From positions 3,534,001 to 3,598,000 of the forward strand of contig CM074700.1 in the NCBI GenBank assembly GCA_037367355.1: a DNA stretch of 64,000 bases. Direction: 5' to 3'. Positions 45,447 to 56,489 of the stretch are shown one piece after another. The notes under the pieces were generated by a model that saw only the letters and a program-made list of their open reading frames with translations, was not told the DNA's origin and did no database searches. Source of the stretch: Neoscytalidium dimidiatum (taxonomy: Eukaryota > Ascomycota > Dothideomycetes > Botryosphaeriales > Botryosphaeriaceae). The number at the start of each line of letters is the position of its first letter. Within the stretch, counting starts at the first letter, position 1. Both the position numbers and the translations under genes were made by a program.

Positions 45447-48096
45447 TTAAGCACCTTTGACCTTTGGCTTCTGCGCCAGCTTCGCCTCCCTCCAAAAGCA
45501 AATCGCCGAGACCACCGCTGCAGGTCCGCACACAATTGTGCCGACAGCACCGGCGAGAAGAACTGCAGCCCAGCTCACCGCTGGTACCAACCCATTCCTT
45601 TCTAAGTCACGCACGCATCCTATGGACCAGATCAAGGTCGAAGCTGTCATGGTGTAGTAATCGAACAAGAACGCGTTGTGGTTCTCCTCAAAGGGTGATA
45701 GCTTGTCATTGTGGCGGAAGAGGAAGACCGACGAAAGGGAAACTTCGGAGGGGGACGATGATGACATCAGCGAGACGCCGATGGTGAGCAGATGGCTGAG
45801 CAGTGATATCAAGAACGAGAAGCCAAACAGCTGTCGCACATATCTCAGAGATACGGCTGATCTGGTGTGAGTGGGTGTATCCTCTCCAGAGCTAGCCCCA
45901 TCACAGGCACGGAAACGAGCCGTCACAAATCTGCTCAGAACTGACAGGACTACAGGGAAGGACCACCACCAGAGAAGCACACACTGCCGGACGACGCTGT
46001 CCAGGAATGGCGCAAATGCGAAAAGCGTGGGGAGCAGCATACCAATCACTAGAGTGGGGAGGACCGCGCGAGCCTCCGCAGGCTCAACGTGCGTCGCCGT
46101 CGGCCAGAAATTGCAGGGCTTCCCCGTAGCCAGAGTCTCCAGGAGGAAATACAGCGGCGCACCTAGGCCAATGGCGCTGAAATGAGAGATGATCCCATAC
46201 GGGAGCGCCCACCTAGCCGGTGATAGCTTAGAGCGGACTCGGCTCGCCTCGAGCATCCAGATGGCAAAGACGACAAACTCGGAGATCGACAGGTAGAAAG
46301 TCAGCAAGCGGAAGTTCATATCCCACATCTCCGTCGCCGGGAAGTAATGCGCGATTAACCCCGACAGATTTTTTCCGACCAGCGGCACGTGGTCGAGATT
46401 CATCGGTGTCCGGTACTCCATGCTATAAGCATCCGGTGGGCCTGCCTTGATTGCCTCATGAAGTCGGTCCAGAATTGTGTCGCTCTCCTTCAAAGCAACT
46501 TGCACCACCAGGTTGACCATGACACCAAGTATGCCCAAGTAGAATCCCACTCTCACCATACCTGAGACCTTTCTCGGTGTCGGGGCCTGGTGTAGCTCAT
46601 CCTCGTATGGAATGGTGTGTGGCACGCTGGGTATGGGTATGGAATGAACTTTCCTGGCGCCTACCAGCGGCTTGCTCGCCTCATCAGTTATTACGTCGGT
46701 GCTCAGCAAGGGCGCCACCCAGGTGTCAATGAACTTCAGCGCGCCAGAGTCCCAAGCCGACAGGCGTTGTAGGACGATACTGGCGTCAACTAGTGCTTGG
46801 GCTCGAGCTTGCCGCACATTCTGCGTCTTAGCGAAGGCTTCCCGGATCCGAGAGCTGTCCGCCTTTCCGCCGGTGCGCTTTTTCAAGAGCTCGTACAGAT
46901 TGTCTGCCAGAGCGGCGGCGGTCTCAATAGCACTGTTGCCACCTTGTCCAGAAAGCGGATTGAACTGCAATTGTATCAGTGGACAGTGCTGCTAGCTTTG
47001 TTTAGGGAAAGACCACTTACCTTATGAACGGAATCGCCCACGAGGAAAATTCGGTCAAAGTAGAATTGTGGGAAGACATGATGGGGCAGAGCCGTGGTAG
47101 TTGAGAACTCAACGTTGGCGTAAAGGTCTTTCATGCGCACCTGCGCAGTGGCAGGCAAGTTCCCCTCCGCTTCGACTATTTTGATCTCATCCTCCTTGGT
47201 AAATCGAGGTACTGGGAAACCCCTGTGCGGCTTATCCAGCTTGAAAAAGTAGAACCAAAAAGGCCGGTCACCTTTTCCGCACATGACCGCCAACGTACCG
47301 CCTTTCTTATGGGTTAGGTGAACTTGCGTCGCTTTGATGTCGCCAGTCGGCTTTGACATGGCAAATATACATCCCCACTCCGAAGGTATAGCTATAATGT
47401 CTTCATTAGCGACGAGTAGATGGAGTAGAGATGAGGCTCTTTGTACGCACCGTCTTTAACACTCGAAGGTATTGATCCCGGTTCGATCTCATCAGCCAGC
47501 CGCCACATTTCTTTTCGGATAGAGCTATGTATTCCATCAGCTCCCACCACGATGCTTCCGCCAAAGCTTTCTCCCGAAGTGGTATGTACGCATACGCCAT
47601 CCTCTATAAGCTCGACCCTGGTTACCCGTTCGTTCACAAGGATCCTGCTCTTGTCACGGATGTGGTTGTAAAGGACCTGGATAGTACTACGTCGCTCTAG
47701 GAATAAGACAGGATATCCGTGCCTGTTGGTAATGGAGCGTTCGAATCAGCTCGTGAGCATGAGCTAAAATGACCCTCTAACTCTGCGGGTATTACCGTAC
47801 CTCTCTTTGACATGACGAGAAGTGTAGTGTGAATGAAGGACGCGCCCAGTTTCGTCTCTCACCGTCGTTGTCTCTGCCGCAGCAGAAAACTCCAGGATAT
47901 TCTCGTAGCATCCCAATTGGTCGAGGATCCGCAGTCCGTTTGGGTTGAGTCCTATGCTCGCGCCGAGTTGGGGAGCTACTGTGCCGTACGCCTCCAGCAC
48001 GACGTAGTCAATCTCTAGTTTCTGAAGAAGATTCGCGAGAGTCAGGCCGGCAATGCTGGCTCCGACAATGATGACTTTGAAATCCGAACCGGACAT
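45447..48096 (-). CDS. FAD-dependent monooxygenase fused to a polytopic membrane domain, four exons
   Basis: An 818-residue two-part protein. Exons, 5' to 3': 48096-47801, 47722-47451, 47391-47021, 46964-45447; introns 56-78 nt. The N-terminal 440 residues are a PaxM-like FAD monooxygenase: [17 protein letters not shown] (FAD Rossmann), [31 protein letters not shown] (the DG motif), and [20 protein letters not shown], the second FAD motif, joined across intron 3. From residue about 452 to the end there are about eight hydrophobic helices, such as [59 protein letters not shown] and [19 protein letters not shown]. PaxM-type enzymes epoxidise prenyl chains in meroterpenoid and indole-diterpene pathways, where small membrane terpene cyclases act next. 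A fused cyclase-like partner is possible but unproven. The P450 and FAD-enzyme remnants beside it fit a biosynthetic locus. Confidence 0.88.
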
Positions 48097-50280
48097 GGTG
48101 GCAGCTGGCGCGATCGACGCGATGGTCCTTGTTTTGACCCGTTCTTCCCAGCGTACTCAGCTCTCCTTATATAGTTTTGGGCTCTGGCAATGTCCACACG
48201 CGACAGATGAAATAGTCGGCTGGGCCGATTCCAGAGTGCCGGTTGATCTGCGAATTATGACTATGACTCGTAGTAATATCAGCTTTTCCCGTCGCATAGA
48301 GACCTGAGCGCTGCCACCCTGGCAGTTACAGCGCTCGGGAACGCAGTCCCATTTGCAGGACCCTGATCTTGGCATGTGCGCCGAGTCTTGGCAGCCCGGA
48401 CGCGGTAATCCATCCAACATCTACTTGATAGATTTGGTACTGTTTGATTAGCATATCAACTGATTTTTACTGCAGTAGAATTCTGTCTGAACAAATATTG
48501 AAATAATAAGTAGCAGTTAGTGCCTATAGAACAATGTTTTCGTATTTGGACCAATCTTCTGGTTTGGCTGAGTCGTGGAAAAGGAAACACGCAAACTTAG
48601 GGGCCTTGTGTCAGTCTTCACCGTCCTTCGACTCCCGGATTCAAAGGCGCAAACATTCGGCTCCCTTAACCGATTCCGCTGTCTGCCCAATCGCTTTGGC
48701 TACTCGCTTGATCAGAAATTCATATCGCCAGACGTATGAAGTATAAGACATCTTGACTAAATAAGCTCTAAGCCATATCGGAACAATATTCTGTAAGGTC
48801 GCGCGCCGGGAAGATTAGTTACACGATGGACCAATTGCGGCATAATGCAAGCTGGCGTTTCCGCAGTAAATGATGCTTAATCGTGGATTTAAATTTCACT
48901 GTGCACGTCTATGTTACGAAGAAACTGAGTCAAGAGAATTGCTTCGGCGGTTGAGCCTCTTCTACGAAACTGTGAGTGCCTGTCAACAGCACGGCATGGC
49001 GTACATATAGGCCTCTACAACAGATTCAGCAGAAAAAAAACGATTATCGAAGCGACATCCAAGTCAGCATGATGCAGCAGTTCCAAGGTTGAGCCGGGAT
49101 GGAGAAAGTTGCGGTGTGGCGGAACTGAAACCTACTGGCCGGCGCTGAGTTACGTGCTCTCGAGCTATGGGAGATCGACACATCCGGCACAACTTCTCAC
49201 ACCCCCCCATGCTCAAATGACAAAGCGAGGCTGACAGACGTTCCCGAGGCCGGTGGTGAATTAAGTCGGCTTGGTGTCGTCTACAGGTAGTATGAGATTT
49301 GCCACGGTGATGTAAGCCATATTTATCTCCCGTAAACCTGCGCCATGGTCATGCCGGACGCACCGCACGTTTCGATCAACCTCGAGCCTTGTGCGACGTT
49401 CCTTCGTGCTGGGATCTCATCAAAAGTGGCCGCGTTGCTCGGGACGATCTGGGCCTTCCTCGGCTCCAAGTATCCCGTTGCCCCATTATTATCGGCTTCT
49501 CAAATTCCCGGATCCGATAAGGCTTCCCGATTAAAGGTGCGTTGTAACAGCCGGGCTGAGCTTCACCGCCGCAACCGAAGAGATATGGCAACTCGCTACC
49601 ACCATCTCAACTATCTAGGGCGGGGTAGATACTAGGAGACGGTATCTATTCAATTGTATTCACATTTGAAATTCTGAGAACGCAAAATATGTATGAGTCA
49701 TCATCGTACTAATCCCTAAACACGTGGCTGCATAGGAATTATGCCTTCGTGGAATTCCTTCGTACACTTTGGTGTGTATATATGCCATCCAGGCCATCAC
49801 GGTATTCAACCTTCACAAGAACATGGGCGTGCGGGGCATAAGAATGTAGACAACAGAATGGAAAGCTACGATGACCATCAAAGAGTTGGGAAGTAGTCGC
49901 TAAAAACCTACAGCCTTTCATTCGCGAACGACTCGCGATCGGCGGGGAAACGCCAGGAACGTAACGTGTTGATTTCAAGAGAAACAGGATAGCTTTTTGC
50001 AACCGGCGGCTTCTGAGAAAGGACACACAGGAGCCTCATATCTTGTTCTTCGTGCCTGGAGTGCTTTCACCATTATGTGGCGTGTCCAATTTACCACCGG
50101 CACGACAGTCATGTGGCGCTCCGGATGTCCCGCCGGCGAACCACGTCAACCATGTGGGGGATCAGCATGAAACCCATACGTTATATTAAGAGAACAACGA
50201 AAACACCCCGTTCTGGAAAGCATGGTGCTTTTTGGGCCTTTGCTTTGAGCTTTACCCGCTACCTTTGCGCGTCAGTCATC
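48097..50280. other. Divergent intergenic region between the FMO fusion and the P450
   Basis: About 2.2 kb between two divergently transcribed genes, so it should contain both promoters. Minus-strand TATATA lies at about 48168-48175, roughly 75 nt upstream of the FMO start (plus-strand CTTATATAG). Short frames at 49345-49635 and 49739-50026 show no domain. Fairly AT-rich in places. Confidence 0.45.
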
Positions 50281-52087
50281 ATGGGCGGACCGAACTTCAT
50301 GCGGACTGTGCCCGACGGCGCCAACACTGGCCAAGCCGAAATGTGGCACCTCGAATTATTTAGAGAAATGGCTCTCGTTGTACTTCCAGTCTTTGTCGGA
50401 TTGGCCTTCTACGTCCTTTATCAAACCACCTTTCATCCGCTCGCACGCATCCCAGGACCCTTCTTCGCAAAAATCACTCAGCTTTGGATGTTGAGGAAGA
50501 CTCTGAATGGGGCGTGGCATCGTGAAATCATTGATTTGCATGAGAAGTATGGTATGTTACTGCACAGCCATGTTCGCTCAAGTCATATCAGACAGAACGG
50601 CCCACTGATAGCAAAACAAGGCGACTATGTCCGTATCGGCCCGAACGAGGTGTCGACAATCAGTGAGAACGCCGTTCCCTTAATATACAACCAGACTGGT
50701 AAGACATGGGCGAAGACGTATGTGTTCGTATTGCATATCATTACTAGTGGCTTGTTAATGACGCACATGGTATCGGACTTGGTACCCCAATGGTGATTTC
50801 AGCCATCCGGTGTTCGCGGAGACGGAGCCACTGAAGCACCGAGAATTACGGAGAAGAGTTGCCAAAGCATACAGTATGTCGTATATTCATGGTATGGAGA
50901 GATACGTCGACGGTATTGTCGACGTATTTGCCACGAAGATGAAGGAGCGCAGTGGCCAGGTGGTCAATTTCACCACCTGGTCCCAATATTTCTCTTTCGA
51001 CGTCATCGGTGAGCTGGCAGTTGGTAAATCCTTCAATTTTCTTGAGACGGGAGACAATATTGGATTTACAGAGGCAGTATTCAAGCACATGTTCTGTGTT
51101 GGAGCGGCCGGGTGGCTTCCCGGGCAGTACAGAGCTCTGTATTGGTGGCCCGCGCGGTGGTTAATGAACAACAGCATATTGAAGGGATCAGGCGTTCAGG
51201 TTTCAAGTCTTCCTCAGGAAGATCTGATGGAGGTACGTGCCCTTCCGCGATATTATGGCGACAGGTGAGGATTCCAGAACGTTGACGTCATTGGAATATT
51301 GCAGATTGTTACGTCGAAGGTATCTTTCGCTCCAGATCGACAGACCGATAGAGCAGATATGTTATCGCATTTTATGGCTACGAAAAATGCAGATGGCACC
51401 CAAATCTCTCCACAGGACGCTTTTGCAGAAGCAATGAACACAGTGGTCGTAGGCGCAGGTCGGTATCCGCCCTTGCACTGCTATTCACAGAGCTGCTTTA
51501 ACTTTCGCTCTAGACACCACCGCCATTAGCATCCGAGCTATCCTACGATACGCTTCCGCAAATCCTCGTGTCTATCGAAGACTCAAAGCCGAGATAGTAG
51601 AGGCGGATAAGGCTGGAAGGCTTTCAGATATTGTCCAATTCAAGGAGGCCGCGGGCTTGCCTTACTTCCAGGCCTGTATTAAAGAGGTGTTCTGTCCCTA
51701 ACTACCACCTCTTAGTATACATTAGCTGACTCATGCATGTTAAGGGACTTCGACTTCACCCTGCAGTTGGTTACAACCTTCCTCGGGTAGTTCCTCAGGG
51801 TGGCGTGGCTATAGATGACTTGTTTCTTCCGCAGGGTGTAAGTGCTTCCTGGACCATTTAACGCTTTCGAGTCCAGATGAGATAGAGAGAAAATAGCTAC
51901 GACCCCCGTTAATCTCATTTTGTAGGTCGAGATTGGCATTAACGCATGGGCACTGCACAGGAACCCAAAAATATTCGGCGACAGGCCTGATGAATTTCGG
52001 CCAGAGAGATGGCTCGATGAGAGGTCTAAAGGAATGGAGTCCTTATTTGGTAGCCTCGATCTAAGGATTTCTACACCCTCCGAATAA
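50281..52087 (+). pseudogene. Cytochrome P450 truncated before the heme-cysteine loop, seven exons
   Basis: Microsomal-type P450 of 459 residues as far as it reads. Exons: 50281-50551, 50621-50717, 50803-51232, 51305-51458, 51514-51686, 51745-51837, 51926-52087; introns 55-88 nt. A membrane anchor (MALVVLPVFVGLAFYVLYQT) is followed by HPLARIPGPF, DYVRIGPNEVS, the helix-I oxygen-activation motif VVVGADTTAI (across intron 4), KEGLRLHPAVGYNLPR (ExxR region variant at the intron 5 junction) and FRPERWLDE. After that the frame reads MESLFGSLDLR and stops; the F-x2-G-x-R-x-C-x-G heme loop that should follow is absent, and I find no downstream exon carrying it. Without the cysteine ligand it cannot bind heme as a P450. 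The start is one of several in-frame ATGs (also 50299, 50341). Most likely a recently truncated gene. Confidence 0.75.
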
Positions 52088-52650
52088 ATCATTCTTGGAG
52101 TCAATTCATGTTTGATCACTAATGCGTTCTAAAAGAAGGAAGGAATTACAAGATTATGTGTCGAACCCACTTAAACCTGTACATAACACTCCTCATATTT
52201 GAGCTTGCTTTTCGAAATCAAGTTTCATTATTTACAATACTTTCTGATTCCAGACGCCATGACAAATAATACTTCCAGCATAGTTTCGTGCGGGCCGCGC
52301 AAGTATTGTTGACGGATGATTCACCCTCTCGCTCATTCTTACCTCGAGGGGTTTAGAGGGTGACTGAGCGTGTGAGCCGTATTTGCGTTGATGTGGGTCG
52401 ACAGCAGCCGGTAGCGGTCTGTGTTGATGGACAAAAAGTCTGGTGTGGGAAAACTTTTGTATGTGATGTAGTTGTGTGGCAAAACGGGTAACCGATAGTA
52501 GTTCCTGTCATAGCCACTTCGAGACGCTGTTTTGAGATCTATGGTGAACAGCGTGCTACTCGAAGATATGCCATAGAATGAAATTTATCGAAATGAACTG
52601 ATAAAGCGATGCCCCTCAAAAGGGTCACTTAATAAGATCTGTCTACGTAT
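52088..52650. other. Intergenic stretch after the truncated P450
   Basis: Moderately AT-rich. No P450 C-terminal exon, no gene-like frame. It separates the 3' ends of two convergent broken genes. Confidence 0.5.
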
Positions 52651-53475
52651 CTACGAGCCTCGAACCTGTTCAACCGCTTCACCGTAGCGGTCCTTTGTAT
52701 CCTGCTCTGCATCAAAAGAGAAGAACGCTCTGGTTTTCTGCACGACTCTCTCTTTCTCATATTTCTTGCCGGTCTCATCCTTCTGGTGCCAATCAGATCT
52801 CTGCTTCTCACCCATCTCATAGACTGAGGCTACGCGGTCCATGCGCAGGTATTCCACAACATGAAATGCCAACGGAATGTCCTTTGGTGTTCTGCTAAGG
52901 CAATATGATATAACTCCAGCGTCTTCAATTGCCTGCGTAGCGCCTTGAGCAGATGTCGGAGACACTGGATGCGCTGCGTCTCCAGCAATAATAAGCCTTC
53001 CACTTTTCGAGGTCCATGACTGAAGACGGGGTCGAAAGCAGATTCGCCAGTCCAGGCATTCTTCCGTCTTCGTAAGAGCTGCTAGGAGCCTATTGAAATG
53101 ATTTTACGGTTAGCTAAAGCATCTCTGTTGCGGCTTAGATAAGTGTCTCTCACTTCGGATCCCAGCCTTCCATGAGCTTGAGGACGTCTTCAACCTTCCC
53201 TGGTGCAAAATAACTCTCTCTTTCTGCTTCTTGTACAGAATCCGGTCTGGTGAGAACGTAGTACCAGTCCTTTCCCCCGAGAAATGAGTGAGCTGTGATG
53301 TGCCGGTCGTCGCCCAACCAGAAGTGCCCTCTGTCCCCATCAACCAGCCATGCAGTCTCAGGGTCAGCAGCCAAAGTCTTCCCGGAGATGTAACCTGTTA
53401 CGCCGTTGCTCTTTCTGGGGGAGATCGGGCGTATCGTCGGGTAGCGTAGGCTGTCTGGGGGCCGGCACTAGAGTA
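52651..53475 (-). pseudogene. C-terminal part of an FAD-dependent aromatic-ring hydroxylase-like monooxygenase
   Basis: Remnant of a salicylate-hydroxylase-like FAD monooxygenase. The frame enters near 53475 (YPTIRPISPRKSNGVTGYIS), continues through AWLVDGDRGHFWLGDDRHIT and LGGKDWYYVLTRPDS, crosses a 62-nt GT-AG intron (53092-53153), and then has RLIIAGDAAHPVSPTSAQGA, the GDAAHP FAD-ribityl motif, ending at 52651. About 265 codons remain. The N-terminal half with the GxGxxG FAD fold and DG motif is missing: to the right, after about 60 bases of unassigned sequence, the AT-rich RIP-like block begins. Insertion or rearrangement at that boundary probably removed it. Its mate genes nearby are a P450 and an FMO fusion, so it may once have belonged to the same pathway. 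Confidence 0.78.
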
Positions 53476-55716
53476 GGCAGGGGAGGTTCGTACAACAGCA
53501 GGGTAGGAATCAATTAACAAGTTAACCACGAGGGTCCTATCTATTATAAACGAGTATAGTCTATATATATAGGGTAGTTAGTATAATTAGTAGTAATCTA
53601 TAGTATTAATCTACTAATTAATACTAATTAGAAGTCTAAGCTTACTAAATAAGTAATATAGTAGTCTAGCGCCTTAGTATTAATAGATATTCTACTAAAT
53701 ATATTCTAAGCTAATTACGTAGGCGGTAAGCGAAAGTAGAATTCTATTATTCCGTTTTTTTAAATAACTATATTATAATATTATTTCCTCTTTAGATAAT
53801 CTTTAGTCTAAAGATTAACTATAAAGATAGTTATATTCTTTACTTAATTCTTTTAAGATTATTTTCTTACTATTATATTTAATTTAGCTTATTATTATAT
53901 ACTTTTTACTTATATTCTTTATAATAGTACTAACGCTTCTATAATAACGGGGCCTCTACTACTAGACTTCGAAGTTATCTAGTAGATTCGGATTTATTAA
54001 AGGGTTTATCTTAAAGACGAGAAAAGAGAAGCGACGATAGAATAAAAAGTTACGTAATATAGAAGTTTAGTAGGCCTTATTATCTCTAAGTTAATATAGT
54101 ATTAAATTAAAACTTTAAGTTTAATTATAAGGGTTAAAATACTATCTAGCGAGCATATCTATATATTATAGAAGAGCTATAATAATCTAGATTAATACTA
54201 CTAGATTAATAGTATTAGATTAAAAAACTTAGATTAGGTTAATCTAAGTAGATTATATAGCTACTACGTAATACGGGCGCCTAAGCCTATTTTCTAGTTT
54301 TTAACTTCTAATAGTACTTAGCGGATAATACTATTACTATACTCTTATTCTATAGTACTTACTCTTATCGTCTTTCTACTTTCTACTTATATAATTCTTT
54401 ATTCTTTACGGGCTCTCTAGTCTTTCCGTATAAGACTAAGAAGCGCGGCTCTACTAGATATAAAGTCTTTAAGACTCTACGGCTTATTTTCCTATATAAG
54501 CTTATAGCTCTTATAGCTATAAAGCCCGTATATTCTAGAGTTTATAATACTATTCTCCTTCTTAAAAATCTTCGGCTCGAAGATTCTTCTATATAGTCTA
54601 TATTTTACTTTCTTTCTTTCTATTCGTTTTTTTTTTTTTTATAAGTTCTCTATTATACCTCTAAAACGTAAACGTAGTTCGTAAAAGACTAAGCGTAAGT
54701 CTCTAAATACGAAGATTAACTTATTAGATATCGCGATATCTATATCTTATTCGTAGTATTTACTACTAAATACTTATTAGAGAATAGAGAAGCTAGAGAT
54801 AGAGTATTACGTAGCTCTAGATTTTTCTCGTTACGGCGAATATTACCGCGCTAGTTATACTAGTTATAATACTAGTAGTTTAGAGGATTCTAATTATTTA
54901 TTCTTTCTTAGTTATCTTATACGTCTACTAATCTCTTTTTCTAGTCGAACGTCTTCGTTATATTTTAGATAAGGCGTATTTTAAACGTACTATCTTTAAG
55001 AATTAGCTTTAAAGAATAGCTTCTAGATTATCTTATATTAAGAGGTAATAGAAATTACTTAAGCGTCGCGCTATCTTAATACTATAGCGTAAGTCTAATA
55101 CGATTAATATACTTAAAGAGTTAGAAGCGTTAAAAGCTAGAGATCTAGTTAACTCTAAAAACGTTAAAGAGAAGCGATTAGTAAAGCGTATATATAGCGA
55201 CGTCTTAGCTAACGCTATTATAAATCTATTCTATTCTATTAAATTACTTAGCGTTAGTTTTACTACTACGCTATTTAAGAGTTCTAAGCTAGTTAATTAG
55301 GCGTAATAGTTTTTATTTTCTAATTTTAATTTTAGGTTCTTTATTTTTAACGAGTTAGCGGTATTAGTTAGTTTAAATTTCGACGATAGAACTTATTAAT
55401 AAGTTATCTATATCTATTATAATTTTATAGTAGTTTCTAGATATCGTTCTATTCTCCTCGCTATTTAAAAAGATATTAAAATTAACCGTTAATATAGCCG
55501 CTATTAAGAACTTTCTCTACTTTCTAATCTTAGTTTTTATTAGCGTTCGAATTTTCTAAGAGTATTTCTTTTATATAGATTACGGTTTTAGCGTTCTTTA
55601 GTACTAGTTCTAGATAAAATACGTAGAAAATAAGATATATTCGTATTATTTCTAATAGCTTATCCCTCGTAGTTTTATAGTTCCGTCGGGGTTTTACGGG
55701 AAATTTAAAAATTTTT

Positions 55717-56430
55717 ACGTAGATTCGCTCTACGGCCAAAATAACGTAGGTTTAGTATACAAGCTTATGTAATATCTCCGACGGCCGCCGCGCTAGAGCT
55801 CGTCGAAGATTTCGCTTACTAATCTTAACGACGTTAGGGTTTTATAAGTTTTTCGAAAATTTTTACGTAGATTCGCTCTATAGTCTAAATAACGTAGGTT
55901 TAGTATACGAGCTTACGTAATATCTTCGACGGCCGCCGCGCTAGAGCTCGTCGAAGATTTCGCTTACTAATCTTAACGACGTTAGGATTTTATAGGTTTT
56001 CCGGAAATTTTTACGTAGATTTACTCTACGGCTAAAATAACGTAGGTTTAGTATACGAGCTTACGTAATATCTTCGACGGCCGCCGCGCTAGAGCTCGTC
56101 GAAGATTTCGCTTATTAATTTTAACGACGTTAGAGTTTTATAGATTTTCTAAAAGTTTTATAAATTTTTTAAAAATTTTTATATAGATTTACTTTACGAT
56201 TAAGACGACGTAGATTTAATATATAAACTTATATAATATTTCTTATAGCTATTATATTTAAAATCTATTAAAGATTTTATTTATTAAAATTAAAAGGCTA
56301 TTAAAGTCTTATATAAATTTCTTAATAAATTTTACGTAGATTAGCTTTATAGCTAAACTAATATAAATTTAATATATAAATTTACGTAGTTTCTCTAATA
56401 ACTTTTTAATATTAAAATCTAATATTTTAA
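55717..56430 (+). repeat. Tandem array A, unit about 148 bp, five copies
   Basis: The motif ACGTAGATT (or its decayed form) begins units at 55717, 55865, 56013, 56181 and 56334. The first three units are spaced exactly 148 bp and are nearly identical; the last two contain indels and are much more AT-rich. The first three each keep a GC-rich core, GACGGCCGCCGCGCTAGAGC, that contains no CA or TG and so offers nothing for RIP to change. No coding potential. Confidence 0.85.
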
Positions 56431-56489
56431 GATATATAATTTCTAAAAATTATATAAAAAAGAAGATAGTTTATTTAAATTTTTTTATA

